Assembly (NCBI RefSeq): GCF_003812745.1
Contig: NZ_CP033831.1
Coordinates: forward strand, 2,232,001 to 2,296,000
Direction of reading: 5' to 3'
Length of the DNA stretch: 64,000 nucleotides
Source: Serratia sp. FDAARGOS_506
GTDB taxonomy: Bacteria > Pseudomonadota > Gammaproteobacteria > Enterobacterales > Enterobacteriaceae
Below, one piece after another: positions 24,849-34,331 of this stretch. Position numbers and translations under genes: made by a program. The notes under the pieces are model-generated. The model had not been told where the DNA came from. It made no database searches and worked only from the letters and a program-made list of their open reading frames with translations. How positions within the stretch are numbered: the first letter of the stretch is position 1; each line of letters starts with the position of its first letter.

Positions 24849-25249
24849 CGGAAAGTACGGTACATGGCGACGAACTCCAATCGCTGGCGGGGTTGCTGGA
24901 AAAACTGCGGCCGCTGCTGGCCGGTGGGCGGCTGGACAACGTGGTCGATCTGCTGTCGTTGCTATCGGACTTAGTGGATATCGCCGACAACGCGCTGGTA
25001 GAAAAACTGGCCGGCGTGTTTGAAGGGCTGGTTACGGCCGGTTGGGAGGGAGGGACTGCGTTGAAGATGGCGCACAGCGAGCTGCAATTGAACCCACCGC
25101 CTGCCAATTTTCGTGCGGCTTACACCTTGCTGAAGCATCCGGACACCTTGCTGGGCATCATGTTGCTGCTGCGTACTCTGCAAATCATCGGCCAGCGCAC
25201 GCGGGACAGCGCATTGCCGCTCTCGCTCCAGGATGAGCCATTGAATTAA
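24845..25249 (+). CDS. DUF1641-like protein, partner of the sulfide oxidoreductase
   Basis: A 134-aa all-helical protein without signal peptide or obvious membrane anchor. The pattern LLEKLRPLLAGGRLDNVVDLLSLLSDL, then ...TLLKHPDTLLGIMLLLRTLQIIG, resembles the DUF1641 family, small proteins often encoded next to sulfide:quinone oxidoreductases and formate dehydrogenase-like genes. The ATGA overlap with the upstream flavoprotein gene means tight co-translation. A role as subunit or membrane adaptor of that enzyme is inference. The family call is from memory of the pattern. Confidence 0.65.
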   Translation: MTESTVHGDELQSLAGLLEKLRPLLAGGRLDNVVDLLSLLSDLVDIADNALVEKLAGVFEGLVTAGWEGGTALKMAHSELQLNPPPANFRAAYTLLKHPDTLLGIMLLLRTLQIIGQRTRDSALPLSLQDEPLN

Positions 25250-25278
25250 GCTTTCCCACTCAGGTAAGGAGTTGCGTT

Positions 25279-26475
25279 ATGTCCGCCATCACGACTGGCC
25301 ACGCTTTCGCCACCCGCGCCATTCATTACGGCTACGATCCTCTGCAGCATCAGGGGGCGCTGTGCCCGCCGGTGTTTATGAGTTCCACCTTTACTTTTCC
25401 CACGGCGGAATATGGCGGTGCTTGTTTTGCCGGCACCGAGCCGGGGTATTTCTATTCACGTATCGCCAACCCGACCCTGAATCTGCTGGAACAGCGCATC
25501 GCCAACCTTGAAGAAGGGGAAGCGGCGGTGGCGTTCGCGTCAGGCATGGGGGCGATCACCGCCTGTTGCTGGACGTTGCTCAACCCGGGCGATGAGCTGA
25601 TCGTCGATGAAACGGTGTATGGTTGCACCTTCAGCTATTTTCATCACGGTTTGGCGCGTTTTGGCGTCAAGGTAATCCACGTTGATATGACCAGGCCAGA
25701 GCAGCTGGCTGCGGCGATTGGCCCGCATACCCGATTGGTGTATTGCGAAACGCCGGCCAACCCAAACATGCGATTGATCGATATCGCCGCTGTAGCGGAG
25801 ATCGCCCACCGGCATCAGGCGCTGTTGCTGGTGGACAACACCTATTGCACGCCGTACCTGCAGCGGCCGCTGACGCTGGGCGCCGATATCGTGGTGCACT
25901 CGGCCACCAAATATCTTGGCGGTCACGGCGATCTGTTGGCCGGAGTGGCGGTGACGAGTGAGGCGCTGGCGCAGGAGATACGTTTGGAGGGGCTGAAGGA
26001 TATGAACGGGGCTGTGTTGTCGGCGCAGGACGCTGCATTGGTGCTGCGTGGGTTGAAGACGCTGCCGCTGCGTATGGAGCGGCACTGCGACAACGCCCAG
26101 CGTCTGGCCGAGGTGTTGTCGGATCATCCGGCGGTGGCGCGGGTTTACTATCCAGGCTTGGCAAGCTTCCCGCAACATGCGTTGGCGCAGCGGCAAATGG
26201 CGCGATACGGCGGCATGCTGGCGTTTGAATTGCGCGGTGGCATGACGGCGGGCATTCGTTTCCTCAACGCGCTGCAGCTCATCTTGCGTGCGGTCAGCCT
26301 GGGAGATTGTGAGAGCCTGGCGCAGCATCCGGCCAGCATGACTCACTCGGCCTACAGCCCGGAAGAACGGCGACGGCATCATATCAGTGAAGGACTGGTG
26401 CGTTTGTCCGCGGGGTTGGAGGAGTTTGAGGACCTGCGGGCGGATGTCCTGCAAGCGTTGGCGCAGGCGCAATAA
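25279..26475 (+). CDS. mdeA: L-methionine gamma-lyase
   Basis: PLP enzyme that splits methionine to methanethiol, 2-oxobutyrate and ammonia, and can release H2S from cysteine or homocysteine. The key residues fall at the same numbers as in the Pseudomonas putida enzyme: Y114, C116 (YGC), the PLP lysine K211 (SATKYLGGHGD), K240 and D241. C116 separates methionine gamma-lyase from cystathionine gamma-synthase and cystathionine lyases. Length is 398 aa. An AAGGAG ribosome site lies 8 bases before the ATG. It is 29 bases after the DUF1641-like gene, so all three are likely one operon, ending at the terminator at 26477. Confidence 0.9.
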   Translation: MSAITTGHAFATRAIHYGYDPLQHQGALCPPVFMSSTFTFPTAEYGGACFAGTEPGYFYSRIANPTLNLLEQRIANLEEGEAAVAFASGMGAITACCWTLLNPGDELIVDETVYGCTFSYFHHGLARFGVKVIHVDMTRPEQLAAAIGPHTRLVYCETPANPNMRLIDIAAVAEIAHRHQALLLVDNTYCTPYLQRPLTLGADIVVHSATKYLGGHGDLLAGVAVTSEALAQEIRLEGLKDMNGAVLSAQDAALVLRGLKTLPLRMERHCDNAQRLAEVLSDHPAVARVYYPGLASFPQHALAQRQMARYGGMLAFELRGGMTAGIRFLNALQLILRAVSLGDCESLAQHPASMTHSAYSPEERRRHHISEGLVRLSAGLEEFEDLRADVLQALAQAQ

Positions 26476-26476
26476 A

Positions 26477-26498
26477 AAAACCCGCCGCGGCGGGTTTT
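26477..26498. terminator. Bidirectional terminator between mdeA and the hut permease
   Basis: AAAACCCGCC and GGCGGGTTTT inverted repeat with a two-base centre, A run on the left and T run on the right, between two convergent genes. Confidence 0.85.
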
Positions 26499-26512
26499 AG
26501 CAGAAGCGAGCG

Positions 26513-27907
26513 TTACATCTGTTGCGTCGCTGCGGTCACCGGCGAACCGCCGCCTTTCTTGCGCACCCACAGCCAGTAGGCCACGGTGAGGAAAGCGATC
26601 CACACCAGCCCGACGTACAGCGCGATGCGGCTCTCTTCGAAGTAGCCGAGCAGACCGATAACGAACACCATAAAGGCGGTCGCCAGCGCCGGCGCCACCG
26701 GCCACCACGGCACAGGGAAGCTCAGCTGACGGGTTTCTTCCGGCGACAACGTGCGGCGCATGGCGACCTGCGACAGCAGGATCATCAGCCACACCCAGAC
26801 GGTGGCGAAGGTGGCGATCGAGGCGATGATCATGAAGATCTTCTCCGGGATCAGGTAGTTGAGTACCACCGCCAACAACAGGGCGACCGACATCACCAGC
26901 ACCGTCATCCACGGCACGCCGCTGGTGGTCAGTTTGGAGAAGCTACGTGGTGCCTGGCCGTCCTGCGCCATGCCGTACATCATGCGACCGGCACCGAAGA
27001 TATCGCTGTTGATGGCGGAGATAGCGGCGGTGATCACTACCACGTTCAGCACGTTGGCGGCGGAGCTGATGCCGAGGTTGCTGAAGATCTCCACGAACGG
27101 GCTGCCGTTCTGACCGATGCTGTTCCACGGGTAGATCGCCATCAGCACAGTGAGCGTCAGTACGTAAAACAGCAGGATGCGCACCGGTACGGCGTTGATC
27201 GCTTTTGGCAGCACTTTAGCGGGGTCTTTCGCCTCGCTGGCGGTGATGCCGATGATCTCGATGCCGCCGAAGGCGAACATCACGACCGCCAGCGAGGCGA
27301 CCACGCCGCCGATACCGTTAGGCATAAAGCCGCCGTGCTGCCACAGGTTACTGATACCGGTGGCGTGCTGGGTTTGGCCAAAGCCGAACAGCATCACTGC
27401 CGCGCCGCCGACGATCATCGCCACGATGGCGGCGACTTTGACCAGCGATAGCCAGAACTCCAGTTCACCGAATACCTTGACGCTGCACAGGTTGAGCGCG
27501 CCGATAAACAGAATGATGCTGAGTACCCAGACCCACTGCGCGACGTCCGGGAACCACAGTCCCATATAGATGCCGAAGGCGGTGACGTCCGCCAGGGCGA
27601 CGATCACCATTTCAAAGGTATAGGTCCAACCGGTGAGGAACCCGGCCAGCGGGCCGAGATAGTGGCTGGCGTAGTGGCCGAACGAGCCGGAAACCGGCTG
27701 GTGCACCGCCATTTCACCCAGCGCGCGCATTACCATGAACACCGCCGCGCCGCCCACCAGGTAGGCCAGCAGCACGGCCGGGCCGGCCAGTTGGATGGCG
27801 CCGGCGGAGCCGTAGAACAGGCCGGTGCCGATCGCCGAGCCGAGAGCCATGAAACGGATGTGCCGCGCGTTTAGTCCGCGTCTGAGTTGTGTCGTTTCGT
27901 TACGCAT
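26513..27907 (-). CDS. hutT: Amino acid permease of the APC family, probable histidine transporter (ProY/HutT-like)
   Basis: A 464-aa permease with 12 predicted helices. The opening [25 protein letters not shown] is the family's substrate-binding first helix; it is closest in memory to E. coli ProY. As it is the third gene of hutU-hutH-permease, histidine (or urocanate) is the likely substrate, by context only. The ATG at 27905-27907 opens the conserved N-terminus; a longer frame upstream lies in the intergenic hairpin. A strong hairpin separates it from hutH. Confidence 0.82.
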   Translation of the reverse strand: MRNETTQLRRGLNARHIRFMALGSAIGTGLFYGSAGAIQLAGPAVLLAYLVGGAAVFMVMRALGEMAVHQPVSGSFGHYASHYLGPLAGFLTGWTYTFEMVIVALADVTAFGIYMGLWFPDVAQWVWVLSIILFIGALNLCSVKVFGELEFWLSLVKVAAIVAMIVGGAAVMLFGFGQTQHATGISNLWQHGGFMPNGIGGVVASLAVVMFAFGGIEIIGITASEAKDPAKVLPKAINAVPVRILLFYVLTLTVLMAIYPWNSIGQNGSPFVEIFSNLGISSAANVLNVVVITAAISAINSDIFGAGRMMYGMAQDGQAPRSFSKLTTSGVPWMTVLVMSVALLLAVVLNYLIPEKIFMIIASIATFATVWVWLMILLSQVAMRRTLSPEETRQLSFPVPWWPVAPALATAFMVFVIGLLGYFEESRIALYVGLVWIAFLTVAYWLWVRKKGGGSPVTAATQQM

Positions 27908-27944
27908 GTTGCTTCCCGTTAAGTGTTTGCCGAACAGGCACGCG

Positions 27945-27980
27945 CTGCCCGCGCCGGGTGGAACGCACCCGGCGGGGCAG
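27945..27980 (-). repeat. Strong intercistronic hairpin between hutH and the permease
   Basis: CTGCCC-GCGCCGGGTG pairs with CACCCGGCGGGGCAG around a GAACG loop; 14 or more pairs with one bulge. No U tract follows on the coding strand, so it may lower or uncouple permease expression rather than end the transcript. Confidence 0.65.
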
Positions 27981-28009
27981 AACAAACTGCGTGATTCAGA
28001 GTGTGATGA

Positions 28010-29545
28010 TTATGCCTGGCTAGGCAGCAGCGCCGCAGGCAGCAGCGATGTCAGGTGACCGGCCGCCAAGAGTTGGCTGGCGGCTTCAATGTCGGGGGCG
28101 AAGAAACGATCCTTGTCGTAGAAACTGACATGCTCGCGCAGCAGACGGCGCGCCTGCTCCAGACCTTCCGAGGTCTTCAGGCCGTTACGGAAATCCAGGC
28201 CCTGGCAGGCGGCCAGCCATTCGACCGCCAGAATGCCGCGCACGTTGTCCGCCATGCTCCACAGGCGGCGACCGGCGGCCGGCGCCATGGAAACGTGGTC
28301 TTCCTGGTTGGCGGAGGTCGGAATGCTGTCGACGCTCGACGGGTGCGCCAGCGCTTTGTTTTCGCTGGCCAGCGCCGCGGCGGTCACCTGGGCGATCATG
28401 AAGCCGGAGTTTACGCCGCCGTTTTCCACCAGGAACGGTGGCAGCTGCGACATGTGCTTGTCCATCATCAGCGAGATGCGGCGTTCGGACAGCGAACCGA
28501 TCTCGGCAAACGCCAGCGCCAGGTTATCGGCGGCCATTGCTACCGGTTCGGCGTGGAAGTTGCCGCCGGACAGCACGTCGCCCTGTTCGGCGAACACCAG
28601 CGGGTTATCGGAGACGGCGTTGGCTTCAATTTCCAGCACTTCAGCGGCCTGGCGGATCTGCGTCAGGCAGGCGCCCATCACCTGCGGTTGGCAGCGCAGG
28701 GAGTAGGGGTCCTGCACTTTCTCACAGTTGCGGTGCGAGTCGGAGACTTCGCTGCGCGCCCCGAGCAGGTGGCGATAGGCGAGGGCGGCGTCGATCTGGC
28801 CGCGCTGGCCGCGCACTTCGTGGATGCGCGCATCGAACGGGCTGCGGGAGCCCAGCGCCGCTTCTACCGTCAGACTGCCCGCCACGGTCGCGGCGGCGAA
28901 CAGATCTTCGGCATCGAACAGGCCGCGCAGCGCGAAGGCGGCGGAGACCTGGGTGCCGTTCAGCAGCGCCAGGCCCTCTTTCGCCGCCAGCGTCAGCGGT
29001 TTCAGGCCGGCCTTGGCCAGCGCTTCGGTCGCCGGCAGCCACTGGCCCTGATGGCGCGCCTGGCCTTCGCCCAGCAGAACCAGACTCATATGCGCCAGCG
29101 GCGCCAGGTCGCCGGAGGCGCCGACCGAGCCCTTCAGCGGGATATGCGGATAGACTTCGGCGTTGACCAGCGCGATCAGCGCCTGGATGACTTCCAGACG
29201 AATACCGGAGAAGCCGCGCGACAGACTGTTGATCTTCAGCACCATAATCAGGCGCACCAGGTTGTCGTCGGTCGGCTCGCCTACGCCGGCGGCGTGTGAC
29301 AGCACGATCGAACGCTGCAGGTTTTCCAGATCGTCGCGAGCGATGCGCGTCGAAGCCAGCAGGCCAAACCCAGTGTTGATGCCGTATGTAGTGCGGTTTT
29401 CTTCAACGATGCGTTCCACGCAGGCCACGCTCTGCTGGATTGGCGCGTACGCATTGTCGTCCAGCGTCAGCGTTACCGGGTGTTGATAGACTTCACGCAG
29501 TTGAGCCAGCGTGAGTTTGCCTGGGCGAATAGTCAGCGCTTTCAT
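28010..29545 (-). CDS. hutH: Histidine ammonia-lyase
   Basis: First step of histidine breakdown: histidine to trans-urocanate and ammonia. The Ala143-Ser144-Gly145 triad in [12 protein letters not shown] cyclises to the MIO cofactor. Y54 and the INTGFG motif at 56-61 belong to the active site. Length is 511 aa. Its ATG overlaps the hutU stop by 4 bases (ATGA), so it follows hutU in the operon. Confidence 0.97.
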   Translation of the reverse strand: MKALTIRPGKLTLAQLREVYQHPVTLTLDDNAYAPIQQSVACVERIVEENRTTYGINTGFGLLASTRIARDDLENLQRSIVLSHAAGVGEPTDDNLVRLIMVLKINSLSRGFSGIRLEVIQALIALVNAEVYPHIPLKGSVGASGDLAPLAHMSLVLLGEGQARHQGQWLPATEALAKAGLKPLTLAAKEGLALLNGTQVSAAFALRGLFDAEDLFAAATVAGSLTVEAALGSRSPFDARIHEVRGQRGQIDAALAYRHLLGARSEVSDSHRNCEKVQDPYSLRCQPQVMGACLTQIRQAAEVLEIEANAVSDNPLVFAEQGDVLSGGNFHAEPVAMAADNLALAFAEIGSLSERRISLMMDKHMSQLPPFLVENGGVNSGFMIAQVTAAALASENKALAHPSSVDSIPTSANQEDHVSMAPAAGRRLWSMADNVRGILAVEWLAACQGLDFRNGLKTSEGLEQARRLLREHVSFYDKDRFFAPDIEAASQLLAAGHLTSLLPAALLPSQA

Positions 29546-31233
29546 GCTTTTTCTCCTTGGGTCGCGGCAACCATCGGCAGGTTCAGGCCCTGTTCGCGGG
29601 CGCAGTCGATAGCGATATCGTAACCGGCGTCGGCGTGACGCATGACCCCGGTAGCCGGGTCATTGTGCAGGACGCGGGCGATGCGCTCGGCTGCCTCGTC
29701 GGTGCCATCGCAGACGATCACCATGCCGGAATGTTGGGAGAAGCCCATGCCGACGCCGCCGCCGTGGTGCAGGGAAACCCAGGTGGCGCCGCTGGCGGTG
29801 TTCAGCAGGGCGTTCAGCAACGGCCAGTCGGAAACCGCATCGGAACCGTCTTTCATCGCTTCGGTTTCACGGTTCGGGCTGGAAACGGAGCCGGAATCCA
29901 GGTGGTCGCGGCCGATGACGATCGGGGCGGACAGTTCGCCGCGGCGCACCATCTCGTTGAACGCCAGGCCCAGCTTGGCGCGCTGGCCAAGGCCAACCCA
30001 GCAGATGCGCGCCGGCAGGCCCTGGAAGCTGATGCGCTCGCGCGCCATGTCCAGCCAGCGGTGCAGGTGTTCGTCATCCGGGATCAGCTCTTTCACCATG
30101 GCGTCGGTTTTGTAGATGTCCTGCGGATCGCCGGACAGCGCCGCCCAGCGGAACGGCCCGATACCGCGGCAGAACAGCGGACGGATGTAGGCCGGCACGA
30201 AGCCCGGGAAGTCGAAGGCGTTGTCGACGCCGGTTTCTTTTGCCATCTGGCGAATGTTGTTGCCGTAGTCGAAGGTCGGCACGCCCATCTGCTGGAACGC
30301 CAGCATGGCTTTTACGTGGTCGGCCATCGACTGTTTGGCGGCGGCGACCACTTTAGCCGGTTCGGTCTGCGCGCGTTGGCGGTATTCTTCCCAGCTCCAG
30401 CCCTTCGGCAGGTAGCCGTTCAGCGGATCGTGGGCGCTGGTCTGGTCGGTGACCATGTCCGGGCGTACGCCACGGCGGACCAGCTCAGGCAAGATTTCCG
30501 CCGCGTTGCCGCACAGGGCGATAGAGATGGCTTTGCCTTCTGAGGTGTATTTTTTGATGCGGGCCAGCGCGTCGTCCAGATCTTTAGCCTGCTCATCGAC
30601 GTAGCGGGTTTTCAGACGGAAATCGATGCGGCTCTGCTGACATTCGATGTTCAGCGAACAAGCGCCCGCCAGGGTCGCGGCCAGCGGCTGTGCGCCCCCC
30701 ATGCCGCCCAGGCCGGCGGTCAGCACCCAGCGGCCCTGCAGGCTGCCGTCGTAGTGCTGGCGGCCCGCTTCGACGAAGGTCTCATAGGTACCCTGGACGA
30801 TGCCCTGGCTGCCGATGTAGATCCAGCTGCCGGCGGTCATCTGGCCGTACATGGCCAGACCTTTGGCGTCCAGTTCGTTGAAGTGTTCCCAGGTCGCCCA
30901 GTGTGGCACCAGGTTGGAGTTGGCGATCAGCACGCGCGGCGCGTTGCTGTGGGTTTTGAATACGCCGACCGGCTTGCCGGATTGCACCAGCAGGGTTTCG
31001 TCTTCTTCCAGCGTTTTCAGGGTTTCGACGATCTTGTCGTAGCAATCCCAGTCGCGCGCGGCGCGGCCGATGCCGCCGTACACCACCAGCTCGTGTGGGT
31101 TCTCCGCAACTTCAGGATCGAGGTTGTTCATCAGCATGCGTAACGGCGCTTCGGTCAGCCAGCTTTTTGCGTTTAATTGTGTGCCGCGTGGCGCGCGTAC
31201 ATCGACATTGCGAACTTTGTTATTTGTAGTCAC
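29542..31233 (-). CDS. hutU: Urocanate hydratase
   Basis: Second step of histidine breakdown: urocanate to imidazolonepropionate, with NAD+ as electrophile. It is 563 aa when begun at the GTG at 31231-31233, which has a TGAGGAAA ribosome site; upstream in-frame codons would add an unlikely 35 residues. Conserved stretches include [15 protein letters not shown] near 49-63, [14 protein letters not shown] and the active-site region [13 protein letters not shown] near residue 410. The operon order is hutU-hutH-permease; hutI, hutG and hutC are not in the window. Confidence 0.96.
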   Translation of the reverse strand: MTTNNKVRNVDVRAPRGTQLNAKSWLTEAPLRMLMNNLDPEVAENPHELVVYGGIGRAARDWDCYDKIVETLKTLEEDETLLVQSGKPVGVFKTHSNAPRVLIANSNLVPHWATWEHFNELDAKGLAMYGQMTAGSWIYIGSQGIVQGTYETFVEAGRQHYDGSLQGRWVLTAGLGGMGGAQPLAATLAGACSLNIECQQSRIDFRLKTRYVDEQAKDLDDALARIKKYTSEGKAISIALCGNAAEILPELVRRGVRPDMVTDQTSAHDPLNGYLPKGWSWEEYRQRAQTEPAKVVAAAKQSMADHVKAMLAFQQMGVPTFDYGNNIRQMAKETGVDNAFDFPGFVPAYIRPLFCRGIGPFRWAALSGDPQDIYKTDAMVKELIPDDEHLHRWLDMARERISFQGLPARICWVGLGQRAKLGLAFNEMVRRGELSAPIVIGRDHLDSGSVSSPNRETEAMKDGSDAVSDWPLLNALLNTASGATWVSLHHGGGVGMGFSQHSGMVIVCDGTDEAAERIARVLHNDPATGVMRHADAGYDIAIDCAREQGLNLPMVAATQGEKA

Positions 31234-31325
31234 AGCAGTTTCCTCAAACAGTATCGGTGCAGATTTCATGCCGCGGTGGGGATGAGTACCACGGCATAAC
31301 AATGCGTAGGGCTTATTAACATATA

Positions 31326-31339
31326 CTTGTATGTACAAG
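31326..31339. promoter_or_regulatory. HutC-type operator in front of hutU
   Basis: CTTGTATGTACAAG: perfect 6-bp arms around TG, containing TGTA-N2-TACA. That is the site type known for GntR/HutC repressors of hut operons, which respond to urocanate. It lies ~92 bases ahead of the hutU start and overlaps a TATGTT -10-like sequence on the hutU strand. Confidence 0.75.
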
Positions 31340-31561
31340 CATATGCAACACTGACCAGTTGCCGCTGAAAAGTGGCATAAGAAAAAGTTATTTTCTTTTT
31401 ATATCAGGTTGATATGCGATTTTTTATCGCCGGCTTCATGTGTGGAAAGCCGGAGAAAAGTGAGCTGTTCGGCAAAAATGAATTAAAATTGACTCATTTT
31501 TGGGCGGCTAGTCACAATATTTTTACAGACTGATTACAGTTGCGGCCAGCGGATAAACCAA

Positions 31562-31601
31562 CCCGTGTTGCCACGGGGAATAAGCCCGCCGGGGCGGGCT
31601 T
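31562..31601 (-). terminator. Terminator region after the MFS transporter gene
   Basis: AAGCCCGC and GCGGGCTT arms with a 4-nt loop at 31582-31601, just past the stop of the leftward MFS gene. A second small hairpin CCCGTG/CACGGG (31562-31577) follows. The T tract is short. Confidence 0.6.
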
Positions 31602-31607
31602 TACGGC

Positions 31608-32948
31608 TCAGGCCGCCGGTTGCAGCGCCGGCTTGCGGGTCATCTTGCATACCGTGGCGATGGCGGCGATCAGCGCCGGTACGCACAGGAACATCAGGAT
31701 GCTCTGTACTTCCCACTGCATCGCCAGCAGTTGGGCACCCATCATGGTACCGGCGACGCCGCCGAAGCGGCCGATGCCCTGCATCCACGCGATGCCGGTG
31801 GCGCGGCTGTGGGTGGGGTAGAAGGTGGCCGCCAGCGTTTGCAGCCCGGACTGCGCGCCGTTCATGGTGACGCCCATCAGGAAGATGAAGGCGCCCAACA
31901 ACACGATATGCTTGTCCTCGGTGGCCATCGCCACGATCAGTAAGGCGGTGGCGACAAAGCCGCTCGAGACCACCTTATGCGCATTCCAGCGATCCATCAG
32001 CCATCCGGCCACCAGAATGCCCAGCGTGCCGCCGAAGGTGAACAGCGAGGTGAGCATCGCCGACTGTTCCAACTGATAACCTAACCCCTGCATCAGGATC
32101 GGCATCCAGCTCAGCAACACGTAGTAGATCACCAGCCCCATGAAGTAGGTCAGCCACAGCATCAGCGTGCCGAGCAGATAAGGGCGGCTGAACAGCAGGC
32201 CGATGCTGGTCTTGGTCTGCGTCAGCTTCTCTTCGTACAGGTAAAAACGCGTCACGCCGTCGAGGCTCTGGCTGACGAAACGTTGCGCGATGCGCTTGAT
32301 CTTCGCCGCATCCTGCCCGCGGTTGACCATGTATTTGACCGATTCCGGCAGCAGCAGGATCAGCAAGACCGTCAATGTCAGCGGCGCAATGGCACCGAGC
32401 AGCAGCACGCTGTGCCAGCCGTAGCTCGGGATCAGCCACGATGAAATGGCGCCGCCGCCGGCAGCGCCCAGCGGAAAGCCGCAGTACATGGTGTTGATCG
32501 CCAACGAACGGCAGCGCTGTGGCGCGTATTCGGAGATCAGCGTGATGGCGTTGGGCATCGCCGCCCCCAGACCGAGGCCGGTGAGGAAGCGCCACAGCGT
32601 CAGGCTATTGAGTGAACCGGCGTAGGCGGTGGCCAGGCTCGACAGGCCGAAGAACAGGCAGGAAAACACCAGTACGCGCTTGCGGCCGATGCGGTCGGAG
32701 ATCGGCCCGGCGATCAGCGCGCCGAGTGACAGCCCCAGTAGCGCGGCGCTCAGCACCGGCCCCAGATCCTGTTTGACGATGCCCCAGTCTTTGGCGACCG
32801 AGGGAGCGATATAGCCCATGGCGGCGGTATCGAAACCGTCGATGGCGAGGATCAGGAATCCGAGAATGATCAGGGTCCAGTGAAACAGCGAAAACTTGCT
32901 GTCGTCGATGGCCTGTTGAATGTTTAACTCGCTGGTGGAATGAGTCAT
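31608..32948 (-). CDS. MFS transporter, aromatic acid:H+ symporter (AAHS) type
   Basis: A 446-aa, 12-helix MFS transporter. The opening ILAIDGFDTAAMGYIAP with its GFD motif in helix 1 and GPISDRIGRKRV between helices 2 and 3 mark the AAHS group (PcaK, MhpT, BenK), which imports aromatic carboxylates. An AGAGGG ribosome site precedes the ATG at 32948. It is upstream of and co-oriented with hutU-hutH-permease, and its promoter has a TGTATATACA palindrome like the one at hutU. A hut-related carboxylate such as urocanate is therefore a reasonable guess for the substrate; this is inference, not shown by the sequence. Confidence 0.85.
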   Translation of the reverse strand: MTHSTSELNIQQAIDDSKFSLFHWTLIILGFLILAIDGFDTAAMGYIAPSVAKDWGIVKQDLGPVLSAALLGLSLGALIAGPISDRIGRKRVLVFSCLFFGLSSLATAYAGSLNSLTLWRFLTGLGLGAAMPNAITLISEYAPQRCRSLAINTMYCGFPLGAAGGGAISSWLIPSYGWHSVLLLGAIAPLTLTVLLILLLPESVKYMVNRGQDAAKIKRIAQRFVSQSLDGVTRFYLYEEKLTQTKTSIGLLFSRPYLLGTLMLWLTYFMGLVIYYVLLSWMPILMQGLGYQLEQSAMLTSLFTFGGTLGILVAGWLMDRWNAHKVVSSGFVATALLIVAMATEDKHIVLLGAFIFLMGVTMNGAQSGLQTLAATFYPTHSRATGIAWMQGIGRFGGVAGTMMGAQLLAMQWEVQSILMFLCVPALIAAIATVCKMTRKPALQPAA

Positions 32949-33270
32949 GGCACCCTCTAAACGCAGATGTAGTCGTGATGGAACGTGGCCGAAACTGGCG
33001 CCCGGCTTGTGTTTGCTTGTATATACATCTGCGCGTCGAGGCTTTATGTCAAATATATTTATCTTATACGTTAAATAAATGTTGTTTTTGCGAAGCAGGT
33101 TACACCGTGAATGAAAGATCAGAACCCGTCGAACAAATTAGATAAACGCCATGGGCGGTGAGATATGCTGGTGGCGGCGCTGAGAATAAAATTTAATACA
33201 ATGTTGGCCGTTTGGTCGTCGGGCCGGAATCTGCGATAATCGCGTTTTACTTTTCCAGATTGAGAAACCG
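32949..33270. other. 322-bp divergent region between the MFS gene and queE
   Basis: No gene. The left half carries the MFS promoter and operator (33016-33052). The middle (33050-33080) is very AT-rich. The right half holds the queE leader with CTTTTCCAGA upstream of the start. No riboswitch-like preQ1 structure was recognised. Confidence 0.5.
33016..33052 (-). promoter_or_regulatory. Promoter with HutC-type operator of the MFS transporter
   Basis: On the minus strand a perfect -35 TTGACA (33047-33052) is followed by the palindrome TGTATATACA (33018-33027) at the position expected for the -10 box. The extended site CTTGTATATACATC agrees with the hutU operator CTTGTATGTACAAG in 11 of 14 bases. 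Repression by a HutC-type regulator is inferred. Confidence 0.65.
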
Positions 33271-33942
33271 ATGCAGTACCCGATCAATGAGATGTTCCAA
33301 ACCTTGCAGGGCGAAGGCTTTTTCACCGGCGTGCCGGCCATTTTTATCCGCTTGCAGGGCTGCCCGGTAGGGTGCAGTTGGTGCGACACCAAACATACCT
33401 GGGAAAAGGAAGCCAATCGGGAAGTCGACCTGCAAAGGATCCTGGTCAAAACAGAAGAGAGCGATGCCTGGGGCAACGCCAACGCCGAACAGCTGTTGGC
33501 AGTGATACGCCAACAAGGCTACACCGCCCGGCATGTGGTGATCACCGGTGGTGAACCCTGCATCTACGATCTGACGCCGCTGACTGAGCTGTTCGAACAG
33601 CATGGTTACGGCTGCCAGATTGAAACCAGCGGCACCCACGAGGTGCGCTGTTCCGCCAAAACCTGGGTGACGGTTTCGCCGAAGGTGAATATGCGCGGTG
33701 GTATGAAGGTGTTGGATCAGGCGCTGCGGCGCGCCGACGAGGTGAAGCATCCGGTAGCGCGCGAGCGCGATATCGAGGCGTTGGACACGCTGCTGGCGAC
33801 GCTGCAGGACGATAAGGCGCGGATCATTGCGCTGCAGCCGATAAGCCAGAAAGAAGAGGCGACTCGCCTGTGCATCCAAACCTGCATCGCGCGCAACTGG
33901 CGGCTGTCGATGCAGACCCACAAGTATCTGAACATCGCCTAA
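33271..33942 (+). CDS. queE: 7-carboxy-7-deazaguanine synthase QueE
   Basis: Radical-SAM enzyme making 7-carboxy-7-deazaguanine from carboxytetrahydropterin, a step to queuosine in tRNA. The cluster motif is C31-x3-C35-x2-C38 (CPVGCSWC), and GEP near 90 binds SAM. Length is 223 aa, as in E. coli. It is convergent with queD, the preceding enzyme of the pathway, 29 bases away. Confidence 0.96.
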   Translation: MQYPINEMFQTLQGEGFFTGVPAIFIRLQGCPVGCSWCDTKHTWEKEANREVDLQRILVKTEESDAWGNANAEQLLAVIRQQGYTARHVVITGGEPCIYDLTPLTELFEQHGYGCQIETSGTHEVRCSAKTWVTVSPKVNMRGGMKVLDQALRRADEVKHPVARERDIEALDTLLATLQDDKARIIALQPISQKEEATRLCIQTCIARNWRLSMQTHKYLNIA

Positions 33943-33947
33943 AATCA

Positions 33948-33973
33948 GGGCGCCTTTGCGGCGCCCTTTCTTT
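33948..33973. terminator. Terminator between queE and queD
   Basis: GGGCGCC and GGCGCCC arms, TTTGC loop, then TTTCTTT running to the queD stop. It serves queE and probably queD from the opposite side. Confidence 0.85.
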
Positions 33974-34331
33974 AACCTTTATATACGCATCCCGCGGTAC
34001 AGGTCTCTTTCACCATCACCGCAGTCAGTTCCGGCAACTGGGGCTTGAGCTGCTGCCAAATCCAGGCGGCGAGCACTTCGCTGGTGGGATTTTCCAATCC
34101 TGGAATATCGTTCAGATAATGGTGATCCAGCCGCTCCCAGATCGGGGAAAACACAGCCTTGAGCTCGGCGAAATCCATCACCCAACCGGTGTGGGGGTCC
34201 ACTTCACCGGTCACTTCCAGACGCACCATAAACGAATGCCCATGCAGACGGCCACATTTATGGCCCTCCGGTACGTGCGGCAAACGGTGTGCGGCTTCAA
34301 ACTGAAAATCTTTAAACAGCGTGGTTGCCAT
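33972..34331 (-). CDS. queD: 6-carboxy-5,6,7,8-tetrahydropterin synthase QueD
   Basis: Zinc enzyme of the PTPS fold that turns dihydroneopterin triphosphate into carboxytetrahydropterin for queuosine synthesis. Zinc ligands H15, H30 and H32 and catalytic C26 ([14 protein letters not shown]) are present. Length is 119 aa. In E. coli a long ygc gene block separates queE from queD; here they face each other directly. Confidence 0.96.
   Translation of the reverse strand: MATTLFKDFQFEAAHRLPHVPEGHKCGRLHGHSFMVRLEVTGEVDPHTGWVMDFAELKAVFSPIWERLDHHYLNDIPGLENPTSEVLAAWIWQQLKPQLPELTAVMVKETCTAGCVYKG

Larger units (their letters stand above)
31234..31607 (-). other. 374-bp region upstream of hutU
   Basis: No gene. 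It contains the palindrome at 31326-31339, an AT-rich stretch (31380-31430), a small CCGGCTT/AAGCCGG inverted repeat (31430-31453) and, at its left-facing end, the terminator of the MFS transporter gene (31582-31601). CRP and nitrogen-control sites are expected in front of hut operons, but I could not place them with confidence. Confidence 0.6.
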
